A stretch of DNA of 64,000 nt from Centropus unirufus. Its lineage: Eukaryota; Chordata; Aves; Cuculiformes; Centropidae. A program made the position numbers and the translations under genes. Positions 25,404 to 37,470 of this stretch are shown one piece after another (within the stretch, counting starts at the first letter, position 1; the number at the start of each line of letters is the position of its first letter). Under the pieces are notes generated by a model. It was not told where the DNA came from, ran no database searches, and saw only the letters and a program-made list of their open reading frames with translations. Location: positions 2,173,776 to 2,237,775 of the forward strand of contig VYZI01000033.1 of assembly GCA_013397695.1 (NCBI GenBank), written 5' to 3'.

Positions 25404-28400
25404 GGAATAATGAATTATTTTCATCAGGGAATTAAATCCGCTTTTTTTCCCCATAACAGGCCACAACATTAGTCATCCTTTCCCACTGAAAAGAGTCATG
25501 TCTTCTATTGCTGTCTCTTACTGTGTCAGTCATAACGGGTTTGGACACTTGTTTGATGAGATCAGCCTTGGGACCTTCTTTAGGACAAAAGAAAAATGAA
25601 ATTTGACAAGTGTCTTGACCAACAAACTACAGAGTTTTTCCAAAGCCTAGGTTGAACTCCTCCTGGTGAAGCATTTCTTCCCTGGCTAACAAGTCCGCCT
25701 TCACTTAGCCAGCAGCAGGCTGAGGACAAATGTCAGGAAATATGATCACACTTAGAAAACAAAATCTGTCTGGATGTTTGATTTCAACCACAAATCAAGA
25801 AAAGATCAGAGTTTTAGATCTGTAGTTATTCTGGGGTTTTTTTTTCAATTTCTAAATGAGCTATTATTCACTTGTGCTGCTACTTTAATGTATACTTTTT
25901 ATCAGAATTCAAATATTTTCTGTGGTAAGGAACCTTCATAGAGAACTGACAAGTGATAAATAATGGCTAAATGTAGATATGTGGAATGACAGAATAAAGG
26001 ACTGATCTCCACATTATATTTAACTGGAGTATTCAGAGTTTTGTTACTCACCCAGGAGCTGGGATTGAAATTAAGACCAAAAAAAATAAAAATCATGTTA
26101 ATTGCTTATTTTTTTAATTACACAAGAGTGTTTGTTCTGTATTTTCTAGGCTCACTCAACATAGTAAGGCAGCGCTAAAAATTACTGGAGTGACAGTTCC
26201 AACTAGCAATTATAAATAATTAGACAGGAAAATTGTTGTTTTCATAACCTCCATGAAAACAGCTGCAATTCTCACTTAATTCTTGTTACAGTAACCCATT
26301 TATTAAAAGATAGAAATGTAAGCTACAACTTTTTTCACAGGGTAGTGTTCTTTCTTCCCTGGTGTTTATCTGAAAAGGACTGATGAATAAATATGTTTGG
26401 AGTTCCTATCTATTAGACACCTACCAATACGGCCTATTGGGTATTTAAATACAACAGTAATTAACTGCATTGTATTTGGAATAAGTGTATCCTTCATGGG
26501 AAAATGGGAAACAGGGGAATAAATAATAAGACTTATACAAATACATACACAATTTAGAAAAAGTAATAGCTGTTTTTTAATATGACCTTTGAAGAGCAAA
26601 TGCCATCAACTCCATATATTCTCCCATACTTATTTGGTTGAGGTAATTCAACATTTGGATCAACTCTGGAGGTACAGATTTTCAGTATACAGATCCTGTT
26701 AAGGTCACATTGTACATTTCCTCATCTTGGAAAAAGAAAATCAGACTGCAAGTGAAACAGACCTATAACCTATACTATTTATGGATTTTGGTCTGAAGCC
26801 TTGAAACATTTTGCTTTACTCAACTAATCTACACCCTCCCTCAGACAAGCACCTCCCTGCTACGGGCTCTGTTCCCAAAGTATGGGCCCTATGCTCTTAA
26901 GCTTCTGCATACTGTGGAGATGAAGAGAACAGGACTTTTTCTTTCTTAGCTGAAGTTGGACAAAGCAGTTGCTGTTGATTTAGAGACTCACAGTTATCTC
27001 ATAACTTCCCTCAGCACTCCACCACTAGAAAATAAAATCTGGAATACTACCTCTCCTGAGACATGGTGGCTAAAAAGTTTTTTTAGTATTTAAGTTCTTC
27101 AATAGCAGAGAATTTTCTGGATCAGTATAACAAATCAACCAAATATCAAGGTACCCTACTGCACAGAAAAAATTCATTATACCCAACATTTTTACAGACG
27201 CTCCTGATATATGGCTTCCAGGGATTTTTTTATTTTTTCTTATACACAGCATTTATTTTCTATTATCAAATGATCCCACAGTCAGGTTTGTTAGATTGTG
27301 ATCAGTCTTCCACCCACTGCTCTGCTATGTAGCTGCTAAACCCTAAACTGATGAAATCAGTGCTTATGACACATATGGCAACACACAGAGAAACAAGCAA
27401 TCATCACAATGTGTTGACAAACAGCTCCTTAAACCCAGATTGATAGCACCACAAGACTCCTTCCTTGTCACAAATTATATAAAGCAAGAAAACACAGGAA
27501 AACCATGGTTTAATGATCAAGTTGGACTGTAGGGATTCCAGTAAAAGGCATTCTAATAAAAGGCACCCAAACTACACCATGTTCACCATGAACTCATTGC
27601 AGTAATGCAGAGACAGACTAAAGCTTATTGATACAAAGAAGTTACTGAGATTACATGTTATGTTTCTTCTCATATGTGACAAAAAGAGCATAAAGCGTAT
27701 ATAAACTTAGTTTTGCTTGCTGGGCTAATTTAACACGAATTAATTGCATGATTGAGCCCTATCAGACCAAATTTGTACTGCTAGGTGTTCCATTACTACT
27801 TGGGCCCAAGAAATATACATAGTAAAACCATAAATAGATTTTTCCATTAAAACAAAAAAATAAAAAAGGACTTTTTTTTTGCTGTTGCTGTCCATGGCAC
27901 TTCACCTTCCTTCTCATTTATATTCTGAATGACATAGTTTGAAGTTTAGCACAGCACTGTTGCTACTGTCTTCTTACCATCGCTCACTTGGGTTTAAAAA
28001 TGAGCCTTCACATTTGCCCTAAACAATGACATAAACTCCTTTTGTGCCAAATAATAGCCCCAAGACAAGGGGCAAAAGTAGCTTTGGTCACACATGACTT
28101 CCAGTTGCAAACCTTTGCAATGCAGTTTGAAGCATCAGCTTCAAAAGGATTCTGCCTTTGCCTTTGAACAGATCTACCTGTAGGCATTTCAAGATTAATA
28201 GACTGGTTTAATTATCTGCTCCGTAGCAGCCGTGGTGTTGTTTCTACAAAGTCAGCCCTTCTAACATGTTACTCTCAGGCTTCAGCTGACTGGCTTACTC
28301 CAGTTCCACATGACTTCTGCAGTCAAGCTGGAGCTTGGTGAGGAGCTGCCCTTTCCAAGAAGGCTGTGTTTTGGTTTTGAACATGGGCAGGATCTTATAC

Positions 28401-30325
28401 GAAGTGTGATCACTACTTACAGACCAACTTGTGTTGCCTGGGATTACAGCACAGGTGTTAACTTGCCTGTAATATTGGCGTGAGAAAGACAAAGAAAGGT
28501 TTTCTCGGTTCTCTTCTGTTAAATAAGAAAAGCATATGACCAAGCAGAGCTTTTCAATGAGAAAATGCCAGTGTGGCTTAAAAGGCCACTTTTAAGGCGT
28601 CTTTATTTCTTCTTCTTTCAGATTTGCACTTCGAATTGTGAAATGCAGTTTCTGTGACCAGTTTGCCTTCACCAGCATAGAATAATCCCTCCAGTATATC
28701 TCCTAGTCACATGTTCTCTTAGAAAAAGCTGATTACTTATATTCAAGTAGCAAAATCCCAGGATTAATATCTATAGATAAAGTAAGAAGAGGTGCCCTCC
28801 AAACAAAGAAAAGGAGGAACAGAAGTGCAAGGTAAACTATCCTGTTTAGTCACCGGAAAGGGCCTTGGTTTCTTAAGAGGAAACACACGCTTCCTCTGCT
28901 TCCATCTTTGTATCTCCACACTCCAAACTGTGAAAGCTGACCCACTCACAACAGCCCCTTAATTCCCACTGTTCAAGGAATCCCAACCCCACTCACACAG
29001 CACTAATGCAGAGAGGCTCCAGGAGGTCCATTACCTTAAATCCCCAGTTCCCAAAACTACCAGTTGGAACTGGCATTATAGCAGGCACAGGAAGATCCTG
29101 CCCTGCTGGCTCATTGTTTTTTTGCTTTCTTTTTAGCCCAAGCAACTTTTATGGCTAAGCCACAAAACAATTAAAGTGACCGAGTGGCAGGGGCTGGAGC
29201 AAATCATCTGGAGGAGGATGGACAGCAGATGGAAACATTGGTTCTATTAGGGCTTTCGCTTGCTGGTATTGAGCATATTTTGGAAATCACACCCTTTCAA
29301 GAAATGGAAGCATGTCAGCTCCCCAGATGAAGTAATTTTTGCTACATAATGAAGCACATTACTTGATGATTTTGCAAGTGAAAAATAAAGAACTAACTAC
29401 AAGAATAGCGACCTGTAGTTAGGGGAGTGATAAAAAAAATCATAAAAGGAAGCCCAGTTGCACTACCATTTTTCTGGATAGATCCAATCATCCAATCATT
29501 TTGTTCTAATAATTTTCTCAGTAGATCCAATGATTTCTGGATAGAAAAATTCATCAAAACAAAAAAGTAAAGCACTGCCATGGAATTAGCAATATTTTTT
29601 AGTATATTAACAGCTAGCTAGCACATCCTAGGCAACCACTTAAGCAGGAAATTCTTCTCCAAAGGCAGTATAAACACTACTCTTGTTCTCCCCATAGGAT
29701 TTTCTATGACAGGGAAAATAACTAAGCAGAGTCTTGCAACACCTATAAATACTTATGAAAATAAAGAACTGGATTTGCTACCACTAAAATAGACATAAAG
29801 GCCTTTTGGTTAGCTGCACTTGGAAAAAATTTAGTGTTACTGCAGCTTGTACTGACTGTCCCATAAAATGGCAATATTCAAAGACAAGACTTAATAGGGA
29901 CGTACCAGCATCCCAATACAATAAAATACACAGCACTGTATTTTGTAAGAGCTTGTTATATCTGCAATTCTACACCTTCAGATTACCAGAGGCAATGTGA
30001 AAGCTAGTACATCAGGCATCTGGAAGGATGTCAGACCAGGCTGGCAAGATGAATAGAGACTTAAATTTAATTACTGTACAAGCACCTGACCAAACAAAGG
30101 TGTGTCCAGGTTGAATCAACACGATGTACTAAACCAGTTGCTTTTCCTAATTTTAAAATGTGCAAAGCTGGTATTTAAATATACCAAACCATAGAATAAA
30201 AATGTCTGATGGAAATCTTTCCGGTTACTTTCTCAGACCTTCAAAAAGTGTGACGGTTAGGCCTTTTCTAGTTCTGTATGTGGCAGTCATTTGAAATATA
30301 TATGGGTCTTTACATAGGAATTTCC
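25404..30325. other. Unique non-coding DNA
   Basis: No gene or known mobile element was recognised. 28900-29370 is less AT-rich than its surroundings and contains a CAGATG E-box-like word (GACAGCAGATGG at about 29221). It would be a reasonable place to look for a conserved element, but I cannot judge conservation from one sequence. A local imperfect repeat of TGGATAGATCCAATCAT-like words lies at 29473-29545. Confidence 0.5.
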
Positions 30326-30340
30326 TTTTTTTTTTTTTTT
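30326..30340 (+). repeat. Poly-T run of 15
   Basis: Fifteen T bases follow GGAATTTCC. Upstream and downstream sequence shows no retrocopy. Confidence 0.9.
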
Positions 30341-30635
30341 AATTCCAGTGCTGAAAATGATTGAAGAAAAATAACAAATGTCTCTTCTCATAGTATCAGC
30401 AGCTTAGAGACATGCTGGTTCCATTAGAAATTCATTAGCTATCTGCATGACCAGGCACAGGTTCTAACGACTAGAAGGAAACAATTCTTACAAGTTACAT
30501 AAAATTATAATTTAATTTTTTTTAAGGAAGCTAATGAGGGTGAAATAAGTGGAGGTAAATTCATGAAAATGGGCCAAGAAAAATTTCTCTGTAACTGAAA
30601 AGCAGAGAATGGGCAGTACTGGACTTTCTTTTTAT

Positions 30636-30689
30636 GGTTGACTTTGATAATATTGAATGTCTCTTCCAACCTAAATGATTCTGTGATTC
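30636..30689 (+). mobile_element. CR1 LINE, 3' tail fragment
   Basis: GGTTGACTTTGATAATATTG, then TCTCTTCCAACCTAAATGAT and TCTGTGATTC match the CR1 3' end ('ggttggactcgatgatcttgaaggtcttttccaacctaaatgattctatgattc') with a few substitutions. Only about 54 bases survive, and the 5' flank shows no further CR1. Confidence 0.8.
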
Positions 30690-30734
30690 CTGCCCTTCAA
30701 AAGCTTGAGACTCACAGGCTGCTCGAGGATAAAA

Positions 30735-30766
30735 TCACAACACAAGTGTTTCACAACACAAGTGTT
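30735..30766 (+). repeat. Perfect 16-bp tandem duplication
   Basis: TCACAACACAAGTGTT is repeated twice with no mismatch. It looks like a recent replication-slippage duplication. Confidence 0.9.
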
Positions 30767-32144
30767 TCTGTTGAATTTCTATCTACAATTCAGATTTAAA
30801 AGATACGTGTACACTTATTTCCTTAATCTAATGCAATGTTGCATAAAAGAATGCCATTATGAAACTACAAAGAAAAAAAAAACAAACCCTCAAGAACAAT
30901 ATTAGTTATTACTTTACCCAGAAGTAATTATTGGAATAACATCAGATAATATTGGAGACAATCAAAATGGTCATAAACATCTACTTTTCTGTAACGATAG
31001 CTCTTTCCTTGATGAGCTTCCTTAAAATGAAAGCTGTGGACAAGTTAAAACTTCCCAATACTATCTGAAATGCACAGTCATTTCTAAGCCACTGTAGAGA
31101 GGTGCATTTTAAAACATGCCCCTTCCCTTTGCAATAATACATCTCAAGGAAAGAAAAATAAATATATAAATCCTAATTCTCTGCCTTATACAAAGGAATC
31201 AACAGAACAACTACTACCCCCCACAAAAAAAACAAACCAGACTACAATACACTGCCATATTTGAAAGAAACAGCAGAGATAAAAAACACAAAAAATCTGA
31301 GGAGGCCAAATCAGGCTTCAGTTTGGGCATATTATAGAAACCGGATGATATTTGGAAGTACATGCTGATTTCTAAACTAAGTATGCATTCGAAATTGGCA
31401 CGAAAGCCAATCACAGTAAACTCAGTCCTGATTTAATAAAATAGACCACCCTGTGAAGCTTTCTGTCTTCCATTTTGATATCATTCTGCCTAGCCATACA
31501 GATTGAAGCTTGTATTTTCTGGATCCCCAGTGGGTATTCAATTTTTTTTTTTTATTTAATAATTTATTGAACTGCAAAGTTGGGACAAAAAAAAAAACCT
31601 ACAAATCAACCTCTGCATTCTTTTAAAACAGGTGTTCATGAAATTGCAATTCAACAAAATATAAGGCCATAAATCTTATGTTAACCAAATAAAATCTCTG
31701 GCATCTAATTTATTCTTCCACTTAAATGGAAGTTGGAAGAGAAACAGGTTCATCTTTTCAAGGCATTATTCTGTTGACCTGAAAGTCTGACACTAATTGT
31801 GCCAAGTGTTGTAGTACTTTTTTAGGATGAACAGAGGTTTCAATCCATCTGAGATACATAATGAAATAAATACTTTAATTGGCTTTAAAAATCACTGCAA
31901 TCTTATTGTATTACAGCAGGCTTCCACTATAAAACTCTTCTCTTCCAGGGATGGTCCCATTTCTTCAAACAGAAATGTAAATTTTAAAATGTTGTTTAAA
32001 AAAAGGCAATTTCACATTAAAAAAAAAAGTAATGGGGCTGCAAAAGGATGAACTGTGCAAGGGATTTCTGCCACATTACACATCTTTGAACCACAGCATA
32101 CATTTGCAATTAATTTTTTTAATTATTTTTTTTTTATATTCCAG
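30767..32144. other. Unique AT-rich non-coding DNA
   Basis: No gene or mobile element was recognised. Poly-T and poly-A runs lie near 31540-31552 and 31589-31599. The last 35 bases form a strong T-rich tract leading to the AG at 32143-32144 that is discussed as a splice acceptor. Confidence 0.5.
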
Positions 32145-32321
32145 ACTGTTCCTCAGAAAGGCAGCAATACAGCAGCGGCACAGAACAAACACTGGACAGA
32201 AGACAGAACCTCCAGTGTGCAACTGGCAATCCAAACAGGATGCAAAAAATGCAAGAGCAGCCCTGAAACCACAGCAACTTCCGAAGCACCACCAGTTGCT
32301 TGGTTGGCTTGTATCTTCTGA
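32145..32321 (+). other. Candidate terminal exon (weak)
   Basis: A T-rich tract of about 30 bases ends in TATATTCCAG at 32135-32144, a good splice-acceptor shape. From 32145 a frame of 58 codons stays open to TGA at 32319-32321, beginning TVPQKGSNTAAAQNKHW and rich in T, S, K, Q and A. The segment is clearly richer in G+C than its flanks. A second frame is also open across it (to 32427), so openness alone says little. I recognise no protein family. It could be the last exon of an unlisted gene, an exon of a non-coding RNA, or chance. Confidence 0.2.
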
Positions 32322-33073
32322 ATGGAAAGATTCTCTCTTATTCCTATGCTATTTTTCTAAAGTCTATAAAATTAAAATGTTGCACACACAGCATAAGCCA
32401 GTGTACTTTCTGAGGGATTCCAGATGAGTTAAAGAAATGATAATGGCTTACAGTTCATAAGTGGTTTGTCTTGGCAGTTCTGTTTGGTATCTTGGTTAAA
32501 GCTCCCTGCTTCAAGCACATAGTAGGCAGTAAAGGCAGTGAAAGACCTGGCAGAAGCTTAATATAAATAGGAACAGACTTGAATTTTAAAAGCACAATGA
32601 ATTAAAAATTATTAGAATTTCATAGCACACTGCCAGTGCTACAATAGTGTCAGTAGTTCATAGACTAACGAGGGGAATGGAGTGGAGGTGGAAATGTACC
32701 AACCAGTATGCAAAGCTGAACATAAACGTGTGATTTCAAGAAAAATGCTTTAAACAATTATAAAAGAGGAAATAATTCAACAGTAACCCTCTACGCCTTT
32801 GCAATTACTGGATAATGTCTTTTTTGAAGTTTGCAGACTCCATATGAGCTTAAGCACAAAGGCAAGGTTTTGAATTCACACATCCAGTCAAGCATGCAGA
32901 ATTGATCCTGGTATCAAAGTAAATGTCTGTTTACATAAGCCAGCAAAGCAGAAAACCGTCTAATATGCATTAGAGTATAAACTTGTTATCTAATATGAAA
33001 GAAATGTATATAACTGAACACTGTTTACAGGGTGATTGTTCAGTTGTTTAGCCCAAAATACACTCGTAGCTGC
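32322..33073. other. Unique AT-rich non-coding DNA
   Basis: No gene or mobile element was recognised. No canonical AATAAA lies within 250 bases downstream of the exon candidate; only an ATTAAA-like word is present (AAATTAAAATG, about 32366). Confidence 0.5.
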
Positions 33074-33089
33074 ATTGCAAGTTTGCAAT
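33074..33089. repeat. Palindrome with two TTGCAA half sites
   Basis: ATTGCAA and TTGCAAT are exact reverse complements separated by GT. TTGCAA is a half-site word for C/EBP-type bZIP factors, so the site could be a dimer target. That function is inference only. Confidence 0.4.
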
Positions 33090-33234
33090 TATTTGGAAAT
33101 CCTCCTGGCATCTGAAAGGAAGCAAAAAGGCTACATCTGAACGTTCGCTGTCACCACTGCTCACAGAGCACATGTCTCTAGCACAGAGGTGGCACACTTG
33201 CATGAGCATCTTCCAATGCCCTGGTTGCACTCAG

Positions 33235-33261
33235 TTATTGAAAGCCTCCAGCTTTCAATAA
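33235..33261. repeat. Perfect hairpin, 11-bp stem and 5-base loop
   Basis: TTATTGAAAGC and GCTTTCAATAA are exact reverse complements flanking CTCCA. It is too short for a microRNA precursor. It lies in a locally less AT-rich stretch (33060-33360). Confidence 0.85.
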
Positions 33262-34935
33262 GCATCCAGCAAGGCATGGATGCAGAAAGCCTTAAACATC
33301 AGTTATCTCCCAGAGCCATTTTCAACCACCACCCTGAAAATAAGAGGCTTTGGTGATGCAACCTAATGCACACAAAAACTGCGTCAGCACAACTGAAGGG
33401 ACAACAAAATGCGGTAACATGGGTGAGACTCCTCAGTCAGCAAAGGAAATAACTTACCCCTGACATTATATGTTCAGTTGTGGAAGGTGAAATTTTATAT
33501 GATCATTAATGATTTCAAAGCGATGAATTTCAGAGCATGACCTTCAACCTCTTCCTTAGCTCCACTGCTCAACTAAAGGAGACTCTGAATTGGTTTCGCC
33601 CTCAGCAGATGAACTTTTACACTTCTGCAAAGCTTAAGTTTTCATGAAACATGCCTTATTTTGCTAAGCTAGTCCAGCTTAAGACCTGCCTTACCAAAAT
33701 TACGAATGTTTATTAGCTCACTACATTATTAATGCAGCAGTCTAACCCCAAGTGTGAAACACCACTCTCCATCTCAAAACCATGCAATACATTATAAAGC
33801 ATGATATTGTAGATAGGCCATGGTCAAGCACAGCGTTTCCCTTATTTTGAGTTCTCTGCTTGATAAAAAAGAACAATTTATAATAAGCAATCCTAGAGAT
33901 ACCCATAGAGCCTCAAGAATCTGTTTTCAGGCATCCAATACAAAACCAAAACCTTAAGACAGGAAAAGCAACTTCAATCTTGGGTCATTGCTTATTTGTC
34001 TGTTGTAAATCATTGTATGCTTCCCCTGTTCTCAGTATGGATAGTGGGACAAAAATAAAAAATAATAATCCCCTTTTACTTAAAACAGGTTGGACTGAAT
34101 AGACTTAATGTGAAAACAGGAGTCGAAGAATTGTGTAAATTTTCTCAAATATCATCCAAAAGGATGAGATGTCAAAGGACATCAGTTGTTATTCACTGTA
34201 CAGAGACAACAATGTGAAAATACAAAGACAAAAGAGGAGCATCCAAAGCTTTAACTCAACCTCCCCCACACCAGTTTTAAAGAGAAGGTAAAAATGAATC
34301 ATCAGATGCTTGCCACATATCTCAAATTATCAGTTCGCACAATTTAATTTGAAAACATGAGGTTTCAGCATGCTGAAAAGGATGGGAACTACACCTTCCC
34401 AAAAATAGCTAACATGAGCTCATATTCTCTCTGAGAAAGGGAGAGCAAACTTCAAGAAGTCTGGTGTTATGACAAATGGATGGGGTATTTTTTTCAAAGG
34501 ATTCCAATATTTTCCACATACACTAATTCCAATGCCATTATTGAGAAGTAAAGAGCAAATCTTTAATGTGAAACCTGTAGCTTGGGGCTCAAGGAATAAG
34601 GAGCAACTTAAGACAAATTCTCAAGGAAGCTATTCAACATACAGTGCTCTGGTAGCATGGCTGCTGCTGTAGTTGCATCTGACTTAGGTGCAGTAGAATC
34701 CACCAGGACTAATAACTATTTGGAATTAAAGTACACAATTTATTGAAAGAGCTCAGCACACTGGATATTGACAGCATTTCATGCAACCCAGGCTATTCTT
34801 AACAAAAGGGAATGAGGGGGAGAGATAAGAACAAATAGTAACCCTAGCTTCAGCTGGAAGTGATGATCATTTCAAAGCTCCACATGTGCACTCAAAACAC
34901 TTGCAACTCAGTTTACAGTTCAATACTGTCATATT
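33262..34935. other. Unique non-coding DNA
   Basis: No gene or mobile element was recognised. Open frames are short (67 codons at most) and show no family resemblance. Confidence 0.5.
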
Positions 34936-35001
34936 GCAGATGATGAAATGCAAGAAAGGTGACTGTCCCTGCTATATCCACAGCTAGCAGTGAAACAGCT
35001 G
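34936..35001 (+). mobile_element. Possible MIR/CORE-SINE remnant
   Basis: GCAGATGATGAAATGCAAGA, then AAGGTGACTGTCCCTG and CCACAGCTAGCAGTGAAACA follow the order of the 3' half of MIR-type SINEs (acagatgaggaaact, then aggttaagtgacttgccc, then cacacagctagtaagtggcag). Such old SINEs predate the bird/mammal split and do survive in birds as remnants. About 65 bases with many mismatches, so it may be chance. Confidence 0.35.
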
Positions 35002-35846
35002 TTCCCTGGTGCTTCAGTTTTTTCAAGAAGGCATCTTATGGGACTGTTACAATTAACATAGCAGAATATGAATGAGAAACCAGCTGCAAATATATTAAAA
35101 AAATTTGACCATTCTTGCAGGCAACATATTGATGCTATTTGAAACTAAATTATTCGGTCATTAATTTTTTGCATATTTAAAGACCACAAGCACTTTAGAA
35201 GGACTCAGTATTCTTCTACTGGGCATTCAAATACATTTCTGCTACCCATTTCCAGATCTGACCTTTTGCAGCAGCTGGAGGTGAATAGGATGCAGTTCTG
35301 CTGCAGACAGCACAGAGAGTGCAATTGTTCCAGAGGTGCAATGGGTAGTGACAATCACAGCAGAATCACAAATGGTCAGTTTAGATCAAATTGGAGAAAG
35401 CCTAGAAAGTTCCTCTGCTGGCAAAATTAAGCCATTGGAGCTTCAGCCTGTAAGTGCATGGAGAGCTCCAGCTCAAGGGTGTCTGACAGACTTCTCTGTT
35501 GTTGCTCTGGCTCCAGGCTACAAAAAGATTTTTTTTGGTATTTAGGTTTTAGGTATGTTAGGTTTTGAGCAAGCTACTCAGTCCAATAGGTTTAAATTTT
35601 GGAGGCCTTTGGAATTTGCCCTCCCATCTTCATCTAGCCATGAAATGTTTAAGATGCTAAAAGGGAGCACCAAGAACTCGGAGATAATATGATAACCTTT
35701 TTAAAAAAAATAACCCTGGATCCGGGGGAGAGAAATAGAGTAGACAATAAGTGCAATATTAAATAAGAAGAGTTGGAACAAGGAAACTACAAGTGTTTTC
35801 AGTGACAGACACCACTGATAAATGCAAATTTTGGAAGAAAATTAAC
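35002..35846. other. Unique non-coding DNA
   Basis: An AG/GTAAGT pair (acceptor ...TTGTTCCAG at 35333, donor at 35450) frames 116 open bases in one frame, but the polypyrimidine tract is poor and no protein family is recognised. I therefore do not call it an exon. Confidence 0.45.
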
Positions 35847-35909
35847 TACAGAATCACATGGAATGCTCAGCTTGGGGAAGAACATTGATGTTGGTTTGTT
35901 CAACTGAAC
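35847..35909 (-). mobile_element. Possible decayed CR1 3' tail
   Basis: The plus-strand bases ACAGAATCACATGGAATG, then CTTGGGGAAGAACATTGATG and GTTCAACTGAACT resemble the reverse complement of a CR1 tail (acagaatcatagaatg, ggttggaagggacct, then ctagtccaac). The match is patchy and there is no coding part to confirm it. Confidence 0.3.
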
Positions 35910-37328
35910 TATGCATTTTTCTCTTCTCAAATTGCACCACAAGCATCTTGTAAATCAATGTGAGAGGAATTATAATTATCCTGGAAGATTACTACTGTGT
36001 TCTTGGCTCTGCAATTCACAGGAGGCAATTTTACAGTCACTGTATTTGCACTGCACTTTTGACTGGACATATGACACCCTGTGCTTTTTTTGGTTTATTC
36101 TCACTTTAATGAGTTATAAAACATACTGTGTTGTGTGGGTTCACATCATTATCACAGAAATTACCTTACAGAATATTAGTGGAAGATTCTGACAACTCCA
36201 GCTCTCTGTGATGCCTTTGAGCAGCTACCCGTTGAGCTGCCACTAAACAACCCAGCCTATGCTCCCAGGCTCTGTACAGAAACATAGCAATGAGTCACCA
36301 GATAGCGGCTTTTCTGAGGGCCTTACTTTTGTTACATTAAATCTGGCAAGACTTACACTGTGTAATGTTTTATCTCGCAATGAGCTGTATTCACTTTGAT
36401 GCAGCAAAAAAAGACAAATAAGGTATATTTCACAAACCAGAGTATCAAGGTCTCATTCACTGAGGCTGCCTTCTTTGGAGACGCCCATGAAGTCAGGAAA
36501 AAAGGGACTACTCAGCAAAAATGTATAAACCTCTGGCCTAGATGAGGATGTAAGATTTAACTGTTATTTTTAAGTACTGTTTTTATGACTAGCCTGCTGT
36601 TCGCAGGGGTTCTTAAAAGTTTAATCATAGCCTCTTGCCTTAGACTCAATATCCACTCCCCTCCGTCTTCTAGGTAGACAAGCAGCTGAAGAAACAGGGG
36701 TACAGAAATGGGTATTGTTCAGACAAACACTTTCTTGACCCTCCAGGAGCAAACCCAATGGAGAAATTGCTGTGACCCACTATACAAATATTTAAAGAGG
36801 AACAAGAGCTGTGTTTGCAAAACTAAACAATAGTGTACTGAAAACTATAAAATTAAGTAACTGTAAAATATGCTATGAAGGTAAACAGCTGTAGATAGTT
36901 AGACACCATTCAACTAATACTGCGCCACCTGAACCTGACCCATAGAAAACAGAAAATTCTTTTCCCATTAGACATAACCACAGTGATCTTCTTGTGTTAT
37001 GCGAGTCTTCTGCACCTGTTTCAATTGTGGTGGGCACAACAATGTCAAAATTATGTAAGATTAAGAGCAGAAAATAGAAATCACTGAGTTCCTGCTAAAG
37101 AAGGGAGTTGAAAACACTAATTCTGTGAACTACTTACGCTTCTCAACACACAAATAAAAACCAAGATGTAAAAGTAATGAAAAGTCAAGACTAGCATTAT
37201 GCTGGCTCAGTCACAAGAACAGTAAGCCCAGTTGAAGAATGTCGATTTCAAAGAGCTTTACATCTGTTACCTTTTGAACCCATTTATTACTGAGGGAAAA
37301 ATAGCTTTTTTCTTTTCTTGTGGCAGCT
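35910..37328. other. Unique AT-rich non-coding DNA
   Basis: No gene or mobile element was recognised. The 93-codon frame at 35911-36192 + has no splice-site or family support. Confidence 0.5.
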
Positions 37329-37470
37329 CCCAGGAGGTGTTAAAGGCCAGCTTGGATGGGGCTTTGAGCAACCTAAACCAGTAGAAGGTGTCTCTGCCCA
37401 AGGCAAAGGTATGGGAACTAGATGATCTTTAAAGTCCTTTCAAAACCAAGCCACCTACAATACTGTGATT
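37329..37470 (+). mobile_element. CR1 LINE, 3' UTR and tail fragment
   Basis: GGAGGTGTTAAAGGCCAGCT, TGGATGGGGCTTTGAGCAAC, AGAAGGTGTCTCTGCCCA and GGAACTAGATGATCTTTAAA follow the 3' end of avian CR1 elements closely: the 'ggaggtgttcaaggccaggctggatggggctttgagcaacctggt' segment, then 'ggtgtccctgcccatggcag', then the tail. The end (TACAATACTGTGATTAT) is a decayed octamer tail. The 5' break lies in the last part of ORF2. Confidence 0.92.

Noticed and set aside
34863..34925. Box C/D-like word GTGATGA followed by CAGT
   Set aside because: No proper D box (CTGA) and no terminal stem, so not a snoRNA.
35334..35449. 116-base segment between TTCCAG and GTAAGT, open in one frame
   Set aside because: The acceptor lacks a proper pyrimidine tract. 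AG/GTAAGT pairs of this kind recur by chance.
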